64,000 nucleotides of DNA. It comes from Hyphomicrobiales bacterium (lineage in GTDB: Bacteria; Pseudomonadota; Alphaproteobacteria; Rhizobiales; Rhizobiaceae). Both the position numbers and the translations under genes were made by a program. The notes under the pieces are model-generated. The model did no database searches. It was not told the origin of the DNA and saw nothing but the letters and a program-made list of their open reading frames with translations. Below, in pieces: positions 49,108 to 58,928 of this stretch. Within the stretch, counting starts at the first letter, position 1. Every line of letters begins with the position of its first letter. The stretch lies in NCBI GenBank assembly GCA_900469965.1, contig UBZP01000024.1, forward strand, positions 62,001-126,000. The letters are read 5' to 3'.

Positions 49108-50781
49108 CTACGCTGCCGCCGCTGCCGCATTGCCGTAGAGCGCATCCTTGAAGGGCTGCGGCCCGACGCGCCGGTAGGCTGCGAGAAAATTCTCGGACGG
49201 ATCGAGCCGCAGGCCGAGATAGGTGTCGACGATCACCTCGATCGCGTCGGTCACCTTCTCCGGTTCGAAGCCGCGGCCGATGATCTCGCCGATCGACGTG
49301 TTCTCGTCGCCGGAGCCGCCGAGCGTGATCTGGTACAGCTCCTCGCCCTTCTTCTCGACGCCGAGCAGGCCGATATGGCCGACATGGTGATGGCCGCAGG
49401 CATTGATGCAGCCGGAGATCTTGATCTTCAGCTCGCCGATTTCGGCCTGCCGCTCGGGCGAAGCGAAACGATTGGAAATCTCCTGCGCCACGGGAATGGA
49501 GCGGGCGTTCGCCAGCGCGCAATAGTCCAGCCCCGGACAGGCGATGATGTCGGTGATCAGCCCGGCATTGGCCGTTGCCAGCCCGGCTGCGACCAGCGCG
49601 CGATAGATCGGCTCGAGATCGGCGAGCGCCACGTGCGGCAGGATCAGGTTCTGCTCGTGGCTGACGCGGATCTCGTCGAAGGCATATTCCTCGGCGATAT
49701 CGGCGACCGCCTCCATCTGCGCATCCGTGGCATCGCCCGGAATGCCGCCGATCGGCTTCAGCGAGATCGTCACCATGCCGTAATCGGGGTGCTTGTGCGG
49801 CTGGACGTTCTGCTGGACCCAGCGGGCGAAATCAGAGTCGGCCTTCTTCCACTGGGCGAGATTGGCCCAGCCCTCGGCGCGCGGTTCCAGCGCCGGCGGC
49901 GCGAAATAGGCGGCAATCGCCTCGATGTCGGCCTCGGGCAGCTTCAGTTCCGTGTTCTTCAGCTCGGCGAACTCAACCTCGACCTGCCGCGCCAGTTCAT
50001 CCGCCCCGGTCTCGTGCACGAGGATCTTGATGCGCGCCTTGTACTTGTTGTCGCGCCGGCCATGCAGGTTGTACACGCGCATGATCGCGGTCGTATAGGA
50101 AAGGAGATCCTCTTCCGGCAGGAAGTCGCGGATCTTCTTGGCGATCATCGGCGTCCGCCCCTGGCCGCCGCCGACATAGACGGCAAAGCCGATCTCGCCC
50201 TTGTCGTTCTTCTTCAGGTGCAGGCCGATGTCGTGGACCTGGATCGCCGCGCGGTCGCGCTCGGCGCCGGTCACGGCGATCTTGAACTTGCGCGGCAGGT
50301 AGGAGAACTCCGGGTGGACAGAGGACCACTGCCGCAGGATTTCCGCATAGGGCCGCGGGTCGGCCACCTCGTCGGCGGCGGCGCCGGCAAAATGGTCGGC
50401 GGTGACGTTGCGGATGCAGTTGCCCGAGGTCTGGATCGCATGCATCTCGACCGAGGCGAGGTCGGCCAGCGCATCGGGAAGCTCCGACAGCTTCGGCCAG
50501 TTGTACTGGATGTTCTGCCGCGTCGTGAAATGGCCATAGCCGCGGTCGTACTTGCGCGCGATATGGGCGAGCATGCGCATCTGTCGGCTGTTCAGCGTGC
50601 CGTAGGGAATGGCGACGCGCAGCATGTAGGCGTGCAGCTGCAGGTAGACGCCGTTCATCAGCCGCAGCGGCTTGAACGCATCCTCCGCCAGTTCGCCGGA
50701 CAGGCGGCGGGCGACCTGGTCGCGGAACTGGGCGACGCGGTCGTTGACGAAGGCGTGGTCGAATTCATCGTAGCGATACAT
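49108..50781 (-). CDS. cysI: Sulfite reductase hemoprotein
   Basis: Reduces sulfite to sulfide with a siroheme-[4Fe-4S] centre; 557 residues. The nitrite/sulfite reductase repeats are clear: YGHFTTRQNIQYNWPKLSEL, QTSGNCIRNVTADHFAG and the cluster cysteines in CPGLDYCALANARSIP and GCINACGHHHVGHIGLLG. No NADPH flavoprotein (cysJ) gene is adjacent, so electrons probably come from ferredoxin; fpr lies just downstream. Between DUF2849 (ten bases) and DUF934 (11 bases) in one operon with cysG, which makes the siroheme. Confidence 0.94.
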   Translation of the reverse strand: MYRYDEFDHAFVNDRVAQFRDQVARRLSGELAEDAFKPLRLMNGVYLQLHAYMLRVAIPYGTLNSRQMRMLAHIARKYDRGYGHFTTRQNIQYNWPKLSELPDALADLASVEMHAIQTSGNCIRNVTADHFAGAAADEVADPRPYAEILRQWSSVHPEFSYLPRKFKIAVTGAERDRAAIQVHDIGLHLKKNDKGEIGFAVYVGGGQGRTPMIAKKIRDFLPEEDLLSYTTAIMRVYNLHGRRDNKYKARIKILVHETGADELARQVEVEFAELKNTELKLPEADIEAIAAYFAPPALEPRAEGWANLAQWKKADSDFARWVQQNVQPHKHPDYGMVTISLKPIGGIPGDATDAQMEAVADIAEEYAFDEIRVSHEQNLILPHVALADLEPIYRALVAAGLATANAGLITDIIACPGLDYCALANARSIPVAQEISNRFASPERQAEIGELKIKISGCINACGHHHVGHIGLLGVEKKGEELYQITLGGSGDENTSIGEIIGRGFEPEKVTDAIEVIVDTYLGLRLDPSENFLAAYRRVGPQPFKDALYGNAAAAAA

Positions 50782-50791
50782 GTCTTGTCCT

Positions 50792-51109
50792 TCAGGCCAC
50801 GGCCGCGCGGGTCGCGTTCAGACCGGAATATCCGGCAGCATAGGGGATGGTCGGACCGCCGGCGCGGATGCGCTCGCGCATCCGAAGCGGGCGCAGCACG
50901 CCGTCGACTTCTTCGACATCCACGACGTTGACGTCAACCACCTTGTTGTCGGCGAACGCCTGCTTGCCCGTGGCCTCCAGCGCCTCGACCGCCTCCTTGT
51001 GGCGCGCCACGAAGGCTTCCTGCAACGAGGTGTTCCAGTTGCCAGCGGCATCGAGCCAGACGGATATGCCGTCCGACAGCCGGTTCGCGGTCAGGACCTT
51101 GTCTGTCAT
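50792..51109 (-). CDS. DUF2849 family protein
   Basis: 105 residues. The family sequence is LTANRLSDGISVWLDAAGNW, NTSLQEAFVARHKEAVEALE, DVNVVDVEEVDG and RERIRAGGPTIPYA. DUF2849 proteins sit next to sulfite reductase and siroheme genes in alphaproteobacteria and have no assigned activity. The ATG lies one base after the cysG stop, with GGGAG inside the cysG end as ribosome site. The frame upstream of 51109 belongs to cysG. Confidence 0.88.
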   Translation of the reverse strand: MTDKVLTANRLSDGISVWLDAAGNWNTSLQEAFVARHKEAVEALEATGKQAFADNKVVDVNVVDVEEVDGVLRPLRMRERIRAGGPTIPYAAGYSGLNATRAAVA

Positions 51110-51110
51110 G

Positions 51111-52550
51111 TCATGCTCCCAGATATGCGGCGTCCGTCGTCGCGCGGCTGCGGACGAGCGGGACGGAGTGTTCGAAGTTGGCGCCTGCGACCGCATCGCC
51201 GATGATCACCATCACCGGGCCGGTCAGTTCGTCGCGATGCTCGAGGTCCGGCAGGTCCTTCAGCGTGCCGTGCAACAGCCGCCTGTCGGATCGGCTGGCG
51301 TTCTCGATGACCGCGACCGTCGTCTCGGCCGGCAGCCCCGCCTGCATCAGCCGCCCGGCGACGGACGCCGTGACGGTGCGGCCCATGTAGACGGCGATCG
51401 TCGCCCCGGAAACGGCAAGCCGCCCCCAGTCCGGCAGAACCGCACCGGTCAGGTCGTGGCCGGTGGTGAAAACCAGCGACGAGGCGACGCCGCGCAAGGT
51501 CAGCGGCAGTTCGAAATCGGCGGCCGCGGCGAAGGCGGAGGTGATGCCGGGGACGATCTCGTAGGAAATCCCCGCCTCGCGCAGCGCCGACATCTCTTCG
51601 GCCGCCCGGCCGTAGACCAGGGGATCGCCGGATTTCAGCCGCACGACCCGCTTGCCGGCGCGGCCGAGTTCCACCAGAAGGTCGTTGATCTCGTCCTGCG
51701 ATTTCGAATGACAGCCCTTGCGCTTGCCGACCGAGATCCGCTCGGCATCGCGGCGCCCCATGTCGACGATCGCCTGCGGCACCAGCGCGTCGAAGACGAT
51801 CGCGTCCGCTTCCATCATCACCCGCTGCGCGCGCAGCGTCAGAAGGTCTGCCGCCCCCGGTCCGGCCCCGACGAGCCAGACATGGCCTTCGACCTTGCGG
51901 GCACGAGACAGCAGCTCGGTCGCCTTCCGGCGCGCCAGATCCTCGTCGCCGGCGCTGACGGCATCGGCCACCTGCCCCTGGAAGAAGCGGCGCCAGAAGA
52001 CGCGGCGCGTCACGCCGCGCGGCACCATCGCCTCGACGGCATCGCGATAGGAAGCGGCGAGCGTCGCAAGCCTGCCCAGCGACGGCGACAGAAGCTGGTC
52101 GATCTGGCCGCGGATCATCTGGGCCAGCACCGGCCCCGCCCCTTCGGTCCCGATCGCCACGGCCACGGGCGCGCGGTTGACGAGGGCCGGCGTGAAGAAA
52201 TCGCACTCGTCCGGCTGGTCGACGGCATTCACCGGGATACGCAGTTCCCGCGCGAGGGCCGCAATGTCGCGGTCAGCAGCGCCGTCGCCCGTTGCGGCAA
52301 AGACGAGAACGGCTCCTGCCAGGACATCGGCCGACACCGGCCCGGCGGTCACTTCGATCGCTTCGGTCTCGAGATAGCGGGAAAAATCGGCAGCGAGCCC
52401 GGAAGCCACCACGACGATCTCGGCATCGGTGTTGCGCAACAGGCGAACCTTGGCATACGCCTCCTCACCACCACCCACGACCACGACCCTTCGTCCGCTG
52501 ACACGGAAGAAGGCGGGAAACACCGAAAGCGTGTTGCTGGCTTGCTGCAT
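51111..52550 (-). CDS. cysG: Siroheme synthase
   Basis: Converts uroporphyrinogen III to siroheme, the cofactor of CysI; 479 residues, trifunctional. The N-terminal precorrin-2 dehydrogenase/ferrochelatase part has RRVVVVGGGEEAYAKVRLLR and AVDQPDECDFFTPALVNRAP; the linker helices follow; the C-terminal methyltransferase has GHVWLVGAGPGAADLLTLRA, RVVRLKSGDPLVYGRAAEEM and GITSAFAAAADFELPLTLRG. First gene of cysG-DUF2849-cysI-DUF934; the 209 bases upstream hold its promoter and that of the divergent deaminase gene. Confidence 0.96.
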   Translation of the reverse strand: MQQASNTLSVFPAFFRVSGRRVVVVGGGEEAYAKVRLLRNTDAEIVVVASGLAADFSRYLETEAIEVTAGPVSADVLAGAVLVFAATGDGAADRDIAALARELRIPVNAVDQPDECDFFTPALVNRAPVAVAIGTEGAGPVLAQMIRGQIDQLLSPSLGRLATLAASYRDAVEAMVPRGVTRRVFWRRFFQGQVADAVSAGDEDLARRKATELLSRARKVEGHVWLVGAGPGAADLLTLRAQRVMMEADAIVFDALVPQAIVDMGRRDAERISVGKRKGCHSKSQDEINDLLVELGRAGKRVVRLKSGDPLVYGRAAEEMSALREAGISYEIVPGITSAFAAAADFELPLTLRGVASSLVFTTGHDLTGAVLPDWGRLAVSGATIAVYMGRTVTASVAGRLMQAGLPAETTVAVIENASRSDRRLLHGTLKDLPDLEHRDELTGPVMVIIGDAVAGANFEHSVPLVRSRATTDAAYLGA

Positions 52551-52759
52551 CTCAGGGTCCGGTTCGAGTGAGCCGCACTATCGCCAATACGGGATGGAAA
52601 TTAAAGGAACAGAAATTCGCAGCCTTTCGGGGCGGCGTATTCTTTTGCTCGCCTGCAGGGCATTTAGAGCAAATCTCTCCGAGGCGCCGTTGCCCCTTGC
52701 CTCGGCGCCGGCCGCCCCGCTAAAGGTGGGCGCGGATTGCGACCGAAGAGGAAATCGCC

Positions 52760-53347
52760 ATGAACCGGCAAGCCCTGGCCCGACGTCTGCTCGACGTCAT
52801 CGAGAACGACATCCTCCCCTTGACGAAAAAGGGCGTGGCCGACGGCAACAAGATCTTCGGCGCGGCGATCCTGCGCAAGTCCGATCTCTCGCTCGTGATC
52901 GCCGAGACGAACAACGAGACCGAGAACCCGCTGTGGCACGGCGAGGTCCATGCGCTGAAGCGGTTCCACGAGCAGGCCGACAGGCCCGATCCGAAAGAGC
53001 TGATCTTCCTCTCCACCCACGAGCCCTGCTCCATGTGCCTCTCGGCCATCACCTGGGCCGGCTTCGACAATTTCTACTACTTCTTCACCCACGAGGATTC
53101 GCGCGACGCGTTTGCGATCCCGCATGATCTGAAGATCCTCAAGGAAGTCTTCCGCCTCGAGCCGGGCGGCTATGCCAAGACGAACGCCTTCTGGCGATCG
53201 GCCGCGATCGGCGACCTGATCGCCGTCGCGCCAGAGCCCGAGAAAACCGAACTGAAGGCGCAGGACGCGCGCATCCGGCACGCCTACGACCGGTTGTCGG
53301 AAAGCTACCAATCCGGCAAGAACGACAACAGCATCCCGCTCAACTGA
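52760..53347 (+). CDS. Zinc-dependent nucleoside/nucleobase deaminase family protein
   Basis: 195 residues with the cytidine/guanine deaminase fold. The zinc ligand and proton shuttle are in LWHGEVHALKR (HxE), the two cysteine ligands in STHEPCSMCLSAITWAGF (PCxxC). The N-terminal helix and the FGAAILRKSDLSLVIAETNN strand match the family. The substrate is not clear; guanine, cytosine and tRNA-adenosine deaminases share this core. 21 bases before mazG on the same strand, which suggests nucleotide clean-up. Ribosome site AGAGGAAA. Confidence 0.85.
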   Translation: MNRQALARRLLDVIENDILPLTKKGVADGNKIFGAAILRKSDLSLVIAETNNETENPLWHGEVHALKRFHEQADRPDPKELIFLSTHEPCSMCLSAITWAGFDNFYYFFTHEDSRDAFAIPHDLKILKEVFRLEPGGYAKTNAFWRSAAIGDLIAVAPEPEKTELKAQDARIRHAYDRLSESYQSGKNDNSIPLN

Positions 53348-53368
53348 GCGAGGGACGGAGTGGAGCGC

Positions 53369-54202
53369 ATGCAGCCGTCACGCGACATAAAGGGTCTCAT
53401 CGACATCATGGCCGCGCTGCGCCAGCCGGAGACCGGCTGCCCGTGGGACGTCGTCCAGACGTTCGAGACCATCAAGCCCTATACGATCGAGGAAGCCTAT
53501 GAGGTCGCGGACGCAATCGAGCGCGCCGACATGCACGACCTCTGCGACGAACTCGGCGATCTGCTGCTGCAGGTCGTCTTTCACGCCCGGATCGCCGAGG
53601 AGGCCGGAGAATTCGCCTTCGGCGACGTGGTCGAGGCGATCACGAAGAAGATGATCCGCCGTCATCCGCATGTCTTCGACCGCTCCGATGCCGATACGCC
53701 CGAGCGGGTGAAAGCCCAGTGGGACGCGATCAAGCAGGCGGAAAAGCGCGAGCGCAGCGAACGGCGCGCCGGCCGCGGACTGCCGCCCGAAAGCGACACC
53801 GGCCACCTGGGCACCGTCCAGCGCTCGTTTCCGGCCCTGGTGGAGGCCCTGAAGCTGCAGGAGCGCGCCGCCAAGGTCGGCTTCGACTGGTCGGAGCCCG
53901 AACCGATCCTCGACAAGATCGAGGAGGAAGTCGGCGAATTGCGCGAAGCCTTGCGCCACGGCGACCGCAAGAAGGTCGCCGACGAGCTGGGCGACCTGAT
54001 CTTCGCCGTCGTCAACATCGGCCGCCACACCGATACGGATGCGGAAATGGCGCTACGCGGCACGAACGCCAAGTTCCGCCGCCGATTCGCCCACATCGAG
54101 ACCGAGCTCACGGCCGCGGGCGAGACGCTGGAACAGGCGACGCTGGAGCGGATGGAAGAGCTGTGGCAGGCCGCCAAGGCGATCGAGCGGCAACTCGGCT
54201 GA
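53369..54202 (+). CDS. mazG: Nucleoside triphosphate pyrophosphohydrolase MazG
   Basis: Hydrolyses NTPs and dNTPs to monophosphates and limits damaged nucleotides; 277 residues with two MazG domains. Domain one has ALRQPETGCPWDVVQTFETI, YTIEEAYEVADAIERADMHD and LCDELGDLLLQVVFHARIAE (the ExxE...ExxD metal site); domain two has DKIEEEVGELREALRHGDRK and VADELGDLIFAVVNIGRH. ATG 53369 is used; GTG 53360 is also possible. Convergent with hflX. Confidence 0.95.
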   Translation: MQPSRDIKGLIDIMAALRQPETGCPWDVVQTFETIKPYTIEEAYEVADAIERADMHDLCDELGDLLLQVVFHARIAEEAGEFAFGDVVEAITKKMIRRHPHVFDRSDADTPERVKAQWDAIKQAEKRERSERRAGRGLPPESDTGHLGTVQRSFPALVEALKLQERAAKVGFDWSEPEPILDKIEEEVGELREALRHGDRKKVADELGDLIFAVVNIGRHTDTDAEMALRGTNAKFRRRFAHIETELTAAGETLEQATLERMEELWQAAKAIERQLG

Positions 54203-54208
54203 CAGCAC

Positions 54209-54227
54209 GCGGGCGACGGCCGCCCGC
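54209..54227. terminator. Hairpin between convergent mazG and hflX
   Basis: GCGGGCG/CGCCCGC, seven pairs with a five-base loop, seven bases after the mazG stop. No U-tract, so termination strength is doubtful. Confidence 0.5.
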
Positions 54228-54238
54228 CGCGATGAACG

Positions 54239-55588
54239 TTACCGTTCCCAATCCTCGAGGGGGCGTTGCTCGCCCTGCCCCAGCCGCCGGTCCAGTTCGG
54301 CAGCCTCGGTCTCCGTCAGCCGGGCGGCGATCCGCACGCGGCCGTCTTCCTGGTCCTCGCGCTCGTCGACGATCGAGTGGTCGTAGAGCCAGGGCAGAAG
54401 CTGCAGCTTGTCGACCGGCAGCACCACGTCGCGGTCGACGAGGACGCCGGACAGCCGCCGGTTGATCTCGGCCATCAGCGCATCGACGCCTTCCCCGGTC
54501 AATGCCGAGACGGCGATCGTGTTCGGCGTCGCGGCCGCCTTCTGCACGAGCGCCTCGCGCGCCTCGGCCGGCAGGTCGTCGATCTTGTTCCAGACCTCCA
54601 GGATGCGCTCGGCGCCGTCCTTCTCGTCGATGCCGAGATCGGCGAGGATGCGCAGCACGTCGGATGCCTGGGCGCCGTTGTCGGGATCCGACATGTCGCG
54701 AACGTGCAGGATCAGGTCCGCCTCCAGCACTTCTTCCAGCGTCGCGCGGAAGGCGGCGACGAGATGGGTCGGCAGGTCGGAGATGAAGCCGACGGTGTCG
54801 GAGAGGATCACGGTCCGCCCCTGCGGCAGCTTCATCCGCCTGAGCGTCGGGTCCAGCGTGGCAAACAGCATGTCCTCGGCGAGCACGCCGGCGCCGGTGA
54901 TGCGGTTGAACAGCGTCGACTTGCCGGCATTGGTATAACCGACCAGCGCCACGATCGGGTGCGGCACCTTCTTGCGCTTGGCGCGGTGCAACTGGCGAGT
55001 ACGGCGCACCTGCTCCAGCTCCCGCTCCAGCCGCACGATCCGCTCCTGCAGCAGCCGGCGGTCGGCCTCGATCTGGGTTTCACCCGGACCGCCCATGAAG
55101 CCGGCGCCGCCGCGCTGGCGCTCCAGGTGGGTCCAGCTGCGCACCAGCCGGCCCTTCTGGTAGTTGAGATGGGCGAGCTCGACCTGCAGCGTGCCTTCCT
55201 TGGTGGAGGCGCGGCGGCCGAAGATCTCCAGGATCAGGCCTGTGCGGTCGATGACCTTGGCGTTCCATTCCTTCTCGAGGTTGCGCTGCTGCACCGGCGT
55301 CAGCGGATGATCGACGATCACCAGCCCCGCGTCGTTGGCGTCCAGCGCCGTCTTGATTTCCTCGATCTTGCCGGTACCGAGCAGCGTGCCCGGCTTCGGC
55401 TGCGAGACCGGGACGATGGCGGAAAAGACGACGTCGAGATCGATCGCCCGCGCCAGCCCGATCGCCTCGGCAAGGCGTGCCTCGTCCGAGCGCGACACCA
55501 CGCCGTTGGCCTCGGCCCGCCCCTTCTTGATGACCGGGGCGATGACGACGGCACGCGAATCGTCGCGGCGCTTTTCGAGCTCCGGCAC
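54239..55588 (-). CDS. hflX: GTPase HflX
   Basis: Ribosome-associated GTPase that rescues or splits stalled ribosomes; 449 residues. The glycine-rich HflX domain has [40 protein letters not shown] and [10 protein letters not shown]; the G domain has [20 protein letters not shown] (G1), [17 protein letters not shown] (G2), [20 protein letters not shown] (G3) and VWNKID (G4). Start is GTG 55588 with AGGA seven bases upstream; no ATG is available further up before a stop. Downstream of hfq by 47 bases, the usual hfq-hflX pair. Confidence 0.95.
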   Translation of the reverse strand: MPELEKRRDDSRAVVIAPVIKKGRAEANGVVSRSDEARLAEAIGLARAIDLDVVFSAIVPVSQPKPGTLLGTGKIEEIKTALDANDAGLVIVDHPLTPVQQRNLEKEWNAKVIDRTGLILEIFGRRASTKEGTLQVELAHLNYQKGRLVRSWTHLERQRGGAGFMGGPGETQIEADRRLLQERIVRLERELEQVRRTRQLHRAKRKKVPHPIVALVGYTNAGKSTLFNRITGAGVLAEDMLFATLDPTLRRMKLPQGRTVILSDTVGFISDLPTHLVAAFRATLEEVLEADLILHVRDMSDPDNGAQASDVLRILADLGIDEKDGAERILEVWNKIDDLPAEAREALVQKAAATPNTIAVSALTGEGVDALMAEINRRLSGVLVDRDVVLPVDKLQLLPWLYDHSIVDEREDQEDGRVRIAARLTETEAAELDRRLGQGEQRPLEDWER

Positions 55589-55635
55589 GATCGAATCCTG
55601 GGATGTATCGCGTTTGCTAATCAGCCTTCACCTTG

Positions 55636-55878
55636 TCAGGAGGCGCTTTCTTCGTTCTCGAACATCTGCAGCGGCTGGCCGGGCATGATGGTGGAGATGG
55701 CGTGCTTGTAGACGAGCTGCGAGTGGCCGTCGCGCCGCAGGAGCACGCAGAAATTGTCAAAAGACGTCACAACGCCCGTCAGCTTCACGCCGTTGATCAG
55801 GAATATTGTGAGGGAAATCTTTTGTTTGCGAACGGTATTAAGAAAAAGATCCTGCAAATTCTGAGAACGTTCCGCCAT
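55636..55878 (-). CDS. hfq: RNA chaperone Hfq
   Basis: Hexameric Sm-like protein that pairs small RNAs with messages; 80 residues. Sm1 is [20 protein letters not shown] with [20 protein letters not shown], Sm2 is [13 protein letters not shown] (the YKHA motif). The start at ATG 55878 ([10 protein letters not shown]) matches the family; the frame extends upstream without homology. Lies between trkA and hflX. In rhizobia Hfq also influences nitrogen regulation. Confidence 0.97.
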   Translation of the reverse strand: MAERSQNLQDLFLNTVRKQKISLTIFLINGVKLTGVVTSFDNFCVLLRRDGHSQLVYKHAISTIMPGQPLQMFENEESAS

Positions 55879-56153
55879 CGCGCCGCTTCTTTCTTGATTG
55901 CCGGTCCTTTCGACCGGTTGACTAAAACATTGATGCCCCGAAGACAGGCGACGCACATTTCGCCCATCCAACGGTTTAGGTATCAAATCGCAGACTTCTC
56001 CGCAATGTCGAAAAAAGTATCATGGCTCATCCGGGCAGCACTGTCACAGACAGACAACAACCCGCCAAAATACGCCGAATGAGGAACCCGTCCTGGGCAG
56101 CGCAGACGAAGCGCCTACCCCTCTGACCGGCGGCCGTCGGCGACAGGGCCCTG

Positions 56154-57530
56154 CTAGAAATACTGGATGCTGACACGGAAAAGTTGCTGCACGTGGCGAA
56201 CGGCTTCCCCCGTCGCAAACAGCACCACCCGGTCCTTCGCCTTGATGCGCAGGTCGCCGCCCGGCGGCAGCACGTTTCCGTCGCGATAGATCGCGCCGAT
56301 GCGGATGCCCTCCGGCAGGTCGAGGTCCCTCAGCGGCGTGCCGACCAGCGGCGAGGTCTCCAGCGCCTCCGCCTCGATCACCTCCGCCGAGCCCTTCTGC
56401 ACGGCATAGACCGAGCGGATCCGGCCCTTGCGCACATGCTGCAAGATGCCGGAGATCGTGACGGCGCGCGGGTTGATGTGCGCGTCGATGTCCATGCTGT
56501 CGATCAGGTCGTGAAAAGCCGGATCGTTGAGGAGCACGAGGCTCTGCTTGCAGCCCAGGCTCTTCGCCATGACGCTGCCGAGGATGTTGATCTGGTCGTT
56601 GTTGGTCAGCGCGACGAACAGGTCGGCATTCTCCATGTCCGCCTGCTGCTGCATCTTCTGGTCCAGCGCCGATCCGTGCAGCACCACCGTGTTGCGCAAC
56701 TGGTCGGCGATGTGGACCGCCCGGTCCCGGTCGCTCTCGATGATCTTGATGCGCGTGCGCGGCTGGAACTGCTCGATCGTCTTTGCGACGAAGAAGCCGA
56801 TATTGCCGCCGCCGGCGATCACGATCCGCCGGGCCTCCTGCTCCTCGTGACCGAACAGCGACAGGGTGCGGCGGACATGCGCGAAATCGCAGACGACATA
56901 GGCGAGGTCGCCGGTCTGCAGCTCGTCGGCGGACTTGGCGACGAACAGCTTGCCTTCGCGGAAGACCGCCGTCACCGTCGCCTTCAGGTCGGGAAAGAGC
57001 TCCGTCAGCTGCTGCAGCGGCGTGTTGACGACCGGGCAATCCTCCATGCACTCGATCGCCAGCATGACGATCTTGTCGTCGGCAAAGCGCACGACGTCGG
57101 TCGCGCCGGGATAGGAGATGCGCCGGAGCGCCATCTTGCCGACCTCGATCTCCGGCGAGATCGCGACGTCGATCGGCAGGTCGTCGCGGGAAAAGAGGTC
57201 GGAGTATTCCGGCGCCAGGTAGCTCTGCGCCCGGATGCGGGCGATCTTCGTCGGCACCTTGAACAGGGAATGGGCGACCTGACAGGCGACCATGTTGATC
57301 TCGTCATGCAGCGTGACGGCGATGATCATCTCGGCCTGCTCGGCGCCGGCACGCGCCAGCACGTCCGGGTGCGCGCCATGTCCGACGACGCCGCTGACGT
57401 CGAGCGTCTCGGTGATCGCCGCGACCAGCGCCGCCGACGTATCGATCACCGAAACGTCGTTGTCTTCCTGTGCCAGCCGCTCGGCGATGCCGTAGCCGAC
57501 CCGGCCCGCGCCGCAGATGATGACCTTCAT
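56154..57530 (-). CDS. trkA: Trk system potassium uptake protein TrkA
   Basis: NAD-binding peripheral subunit that gates TrkH/TrkG potassium channels; 458 residues. Two RCK repeats: KVIICGAGRVGYGIAERLAQ with AVTLHDEINMVACQVAH, and RIVIAGGGNIGFFVAKTIEQ with ALTNNDQINILGSVMAKSLG, each followed by a TrkA_C part (RIGAIYRDGNVLPPGGDLRI and on). Starts 30 bases after ntrX; in rhizobia the ntrYX operon commonly runs into trkA. The membrane partner TrkH is not in the window. Confidence 0.95.
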   Translation of the reverse strand: MKVIICGAGRVGYGIAERLAQEDNDVSVIDTSAALVAAITETLDVSGVVGHGAHPDVLARAGAEQAEMIIAVTLHDEINMVACQVAHSLFKVPTKIARIRAQSYLAPEYSDLFSRDDLPIDVAISPEIEVGKMALRRISYPGATDVVRFADDKIVMLAIECMEDCPVVNTPLQQLTELFPDLKATVTAVFREGKLFVAKSADELQTGDLAYVVCDFAHVRRTLSLFGHEEQEARRIVIAGGGNIGFFVAKTIEQFQPRTRIKIIESDRDRAVHIADQLRNTVVLHGSALDQKMQQQADMENADLFVALTNNDQINILGSVMAKSLGCKQSLVLLNDPAFHDLIDSMDIDAHINPRAVTISGILQHVRKGRIRSVYAVQKGSAEVIEAEALETSPLVGTPLRDLDLPEGIRIGAIYRDGNVLPPGGDLRIKAKDRVVLFATGEAVRHVQQLFRVSIQYF

Positions 57531-57560
57531 GTGCCCTACCCCGAAGCCCCTGTGCCCGCC

Positions 57561-58928
57561 TCAGACGCCGAGCGATTTCAGCTTGCGATGAAGCGCCGAG
57601 CGCTCCATGCCGACGAACTCGGCCGTGCGCGAGATGTTGCCACCGAAACGGTTGATCTGGGCAATCAGGTAGTCGCGCTCGAACATCTCGCGCGCCTCGC
57701 GCAGCGGCAGCGTCATGATGTGCTGGTCGCCCTGGCTGGAAACCTTCGGCAGCATGTCGCCCACGTCCGTCGGCAACATGTCGGCGGTGATCGCGCTGTC
57801 CGGACCGTCGCTGCGGGCGAGGATCATCAGCCGTTCGATGTTGTTGCGCAGTTGCCGGATGTTGCCGGGCCAGTCGTGCGCCTGCAGCACGGCGAGCGCG
57901 TCGTCGCCGATCTTGCGCGCGCGGATGCCGGCCTGTTCGCTGATCTGCCGCATGAACATGTCGACCAGGAACGGAATGTCCTCGCGCCGCTCGGCCAGCG
58001 GCGGCACGCGGACGGGAACGACGGCGAGCCGGTGATAGAGGTCCTCCCGGAACGCGCCCTCCGCGATCAGGCTCTCGAGATTGTAGGCCGTCGACGAAAT
58101 GATCCGGACGTCGACCTTGACGCGCTTCGAGCCGCCGACGCGCTCGAACTGCTGGTCGACGAGGACCCGCAGGATCTTGTTCTGCGTCTCGCGCGGCATC
58201 TCGCCGATCTCGTCGAGATAGAGGATGCCGCCATGCGCCTCCTCCAGCGCGCCCGTCTTGCGCTGCTGCCCGCCGCCGCCGCCCTCGGTGCCGAAGAGCG
58301 CGATCTCCATCCGCTCCGGCGTGATCGCCGCCGCGTTCAGGACGACGAACGGGCCGTTGGCGCGGCTCGACTTGCGGTGGATCATCCGCGCCACCAGTTC
58401 CTTGCCCGAGCCAGACGGCCCGAGAATCATGATGCGGCTGTTGGTCGGAGAGACCTTCTCGATGGTCTGGCGCAGCTGCGAGACCGCCACCGACGTGCCG
58501 ATCAGTTCGACCGCATCGCCCGAGCGGCGCTTGAGCTCGGTCACCTCGCGCCGCAGCTTGGAGTTCTCCAGCGCCCGTTCGGCGATCAGGATCAGCCGGT
58601 CCGCCTTGAACGGCTTCTCGATGAAGTCGTAGGCCCCGCGCCGGATCGCCGACACCGCCGTCTCGATGTTGCCGTGGCCGGAGATCATCACGACGGGAAG
58701 GTCGGGGTAGCGGCTCTTGATCTCGTCGAGCAGCGCCAGCCCGTCCAGCCGGCTGCCCTGCATCCAGATATCCAGGAAGACCAGGCGCGGCACGCGGTCG
58801 CTGATCGCCTGCAGCGCGCTGTCGCTGTCATAGGCGGTCCGCGTCTCGTGGCCCTCGTCGGACAGGATCCCCGAGACGATCTCGCGGATGTCCTCTTCGT
58901 CGTCCACCACCAGAATATCAGAGGCCAT
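57561..58928 (-). CDS. ntrX: Nitrogen assimilation response regulator NtrX
   Basis: Response regulator partnered with NtrY; 455 residues. Receiver domain ILVVDDEEDIREIVSG with phospho-acceptor Asp53 (VFLDIWMQ); AAA+ domain with Walker A ILGPSGSGKELVARMIHRKS, Walker B ILYLDEIGEM; C-terminal Fis-type helix-turn-helix (NISRTAEFVGMERSALHRKL). Between ALFGTEG and KTGALEEAHGG the loop reads GGGGQQR, so the GAFTGA motif that touches sigma-54 is absent, in line with alphaproteobacterial NtrX acting with sigma-70. Start overlaps the ntrY end by 11 bases. Confidence 0.96.
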   Translation of the reverse strand: MASDILVVDDEEDIREIVSGILSDEGHETRTAYDSDSALQAISDRVPRLVFLDIWMQGSRLDGLALLDEIKSRYPDLPVVMISGHGNIETAVSAIRRGAYDFIEKPFKADRLILIAERALENSKLRREVTELKRRSGDAVELIGTSVAVSQLRQTIEKVSPTNSRIMILGPSGSGKELVARMIHRKSSRANGPFVVLNAAAITPERMEIALFGTEGGGGGQQRKTGALEEAHGGILYLDEIGEMPRETQNKILRVLVDQQFERVGGSKRVKVDVRIISSTAYNLESLIAEGAFREDLYHRLAVVPVRVPPLAERREDIPFLVDMFMRQISEQAGIRARKIGDDALAVLQAHDWPGNIRQLRNNIERLMILARSDGPDSAITADMLPTDVGDMLPKVSSQGDQHIMTLPLREAREMFERDYLIAQINRFGGNISRTAEFVGMERSALHRKLKSLGV

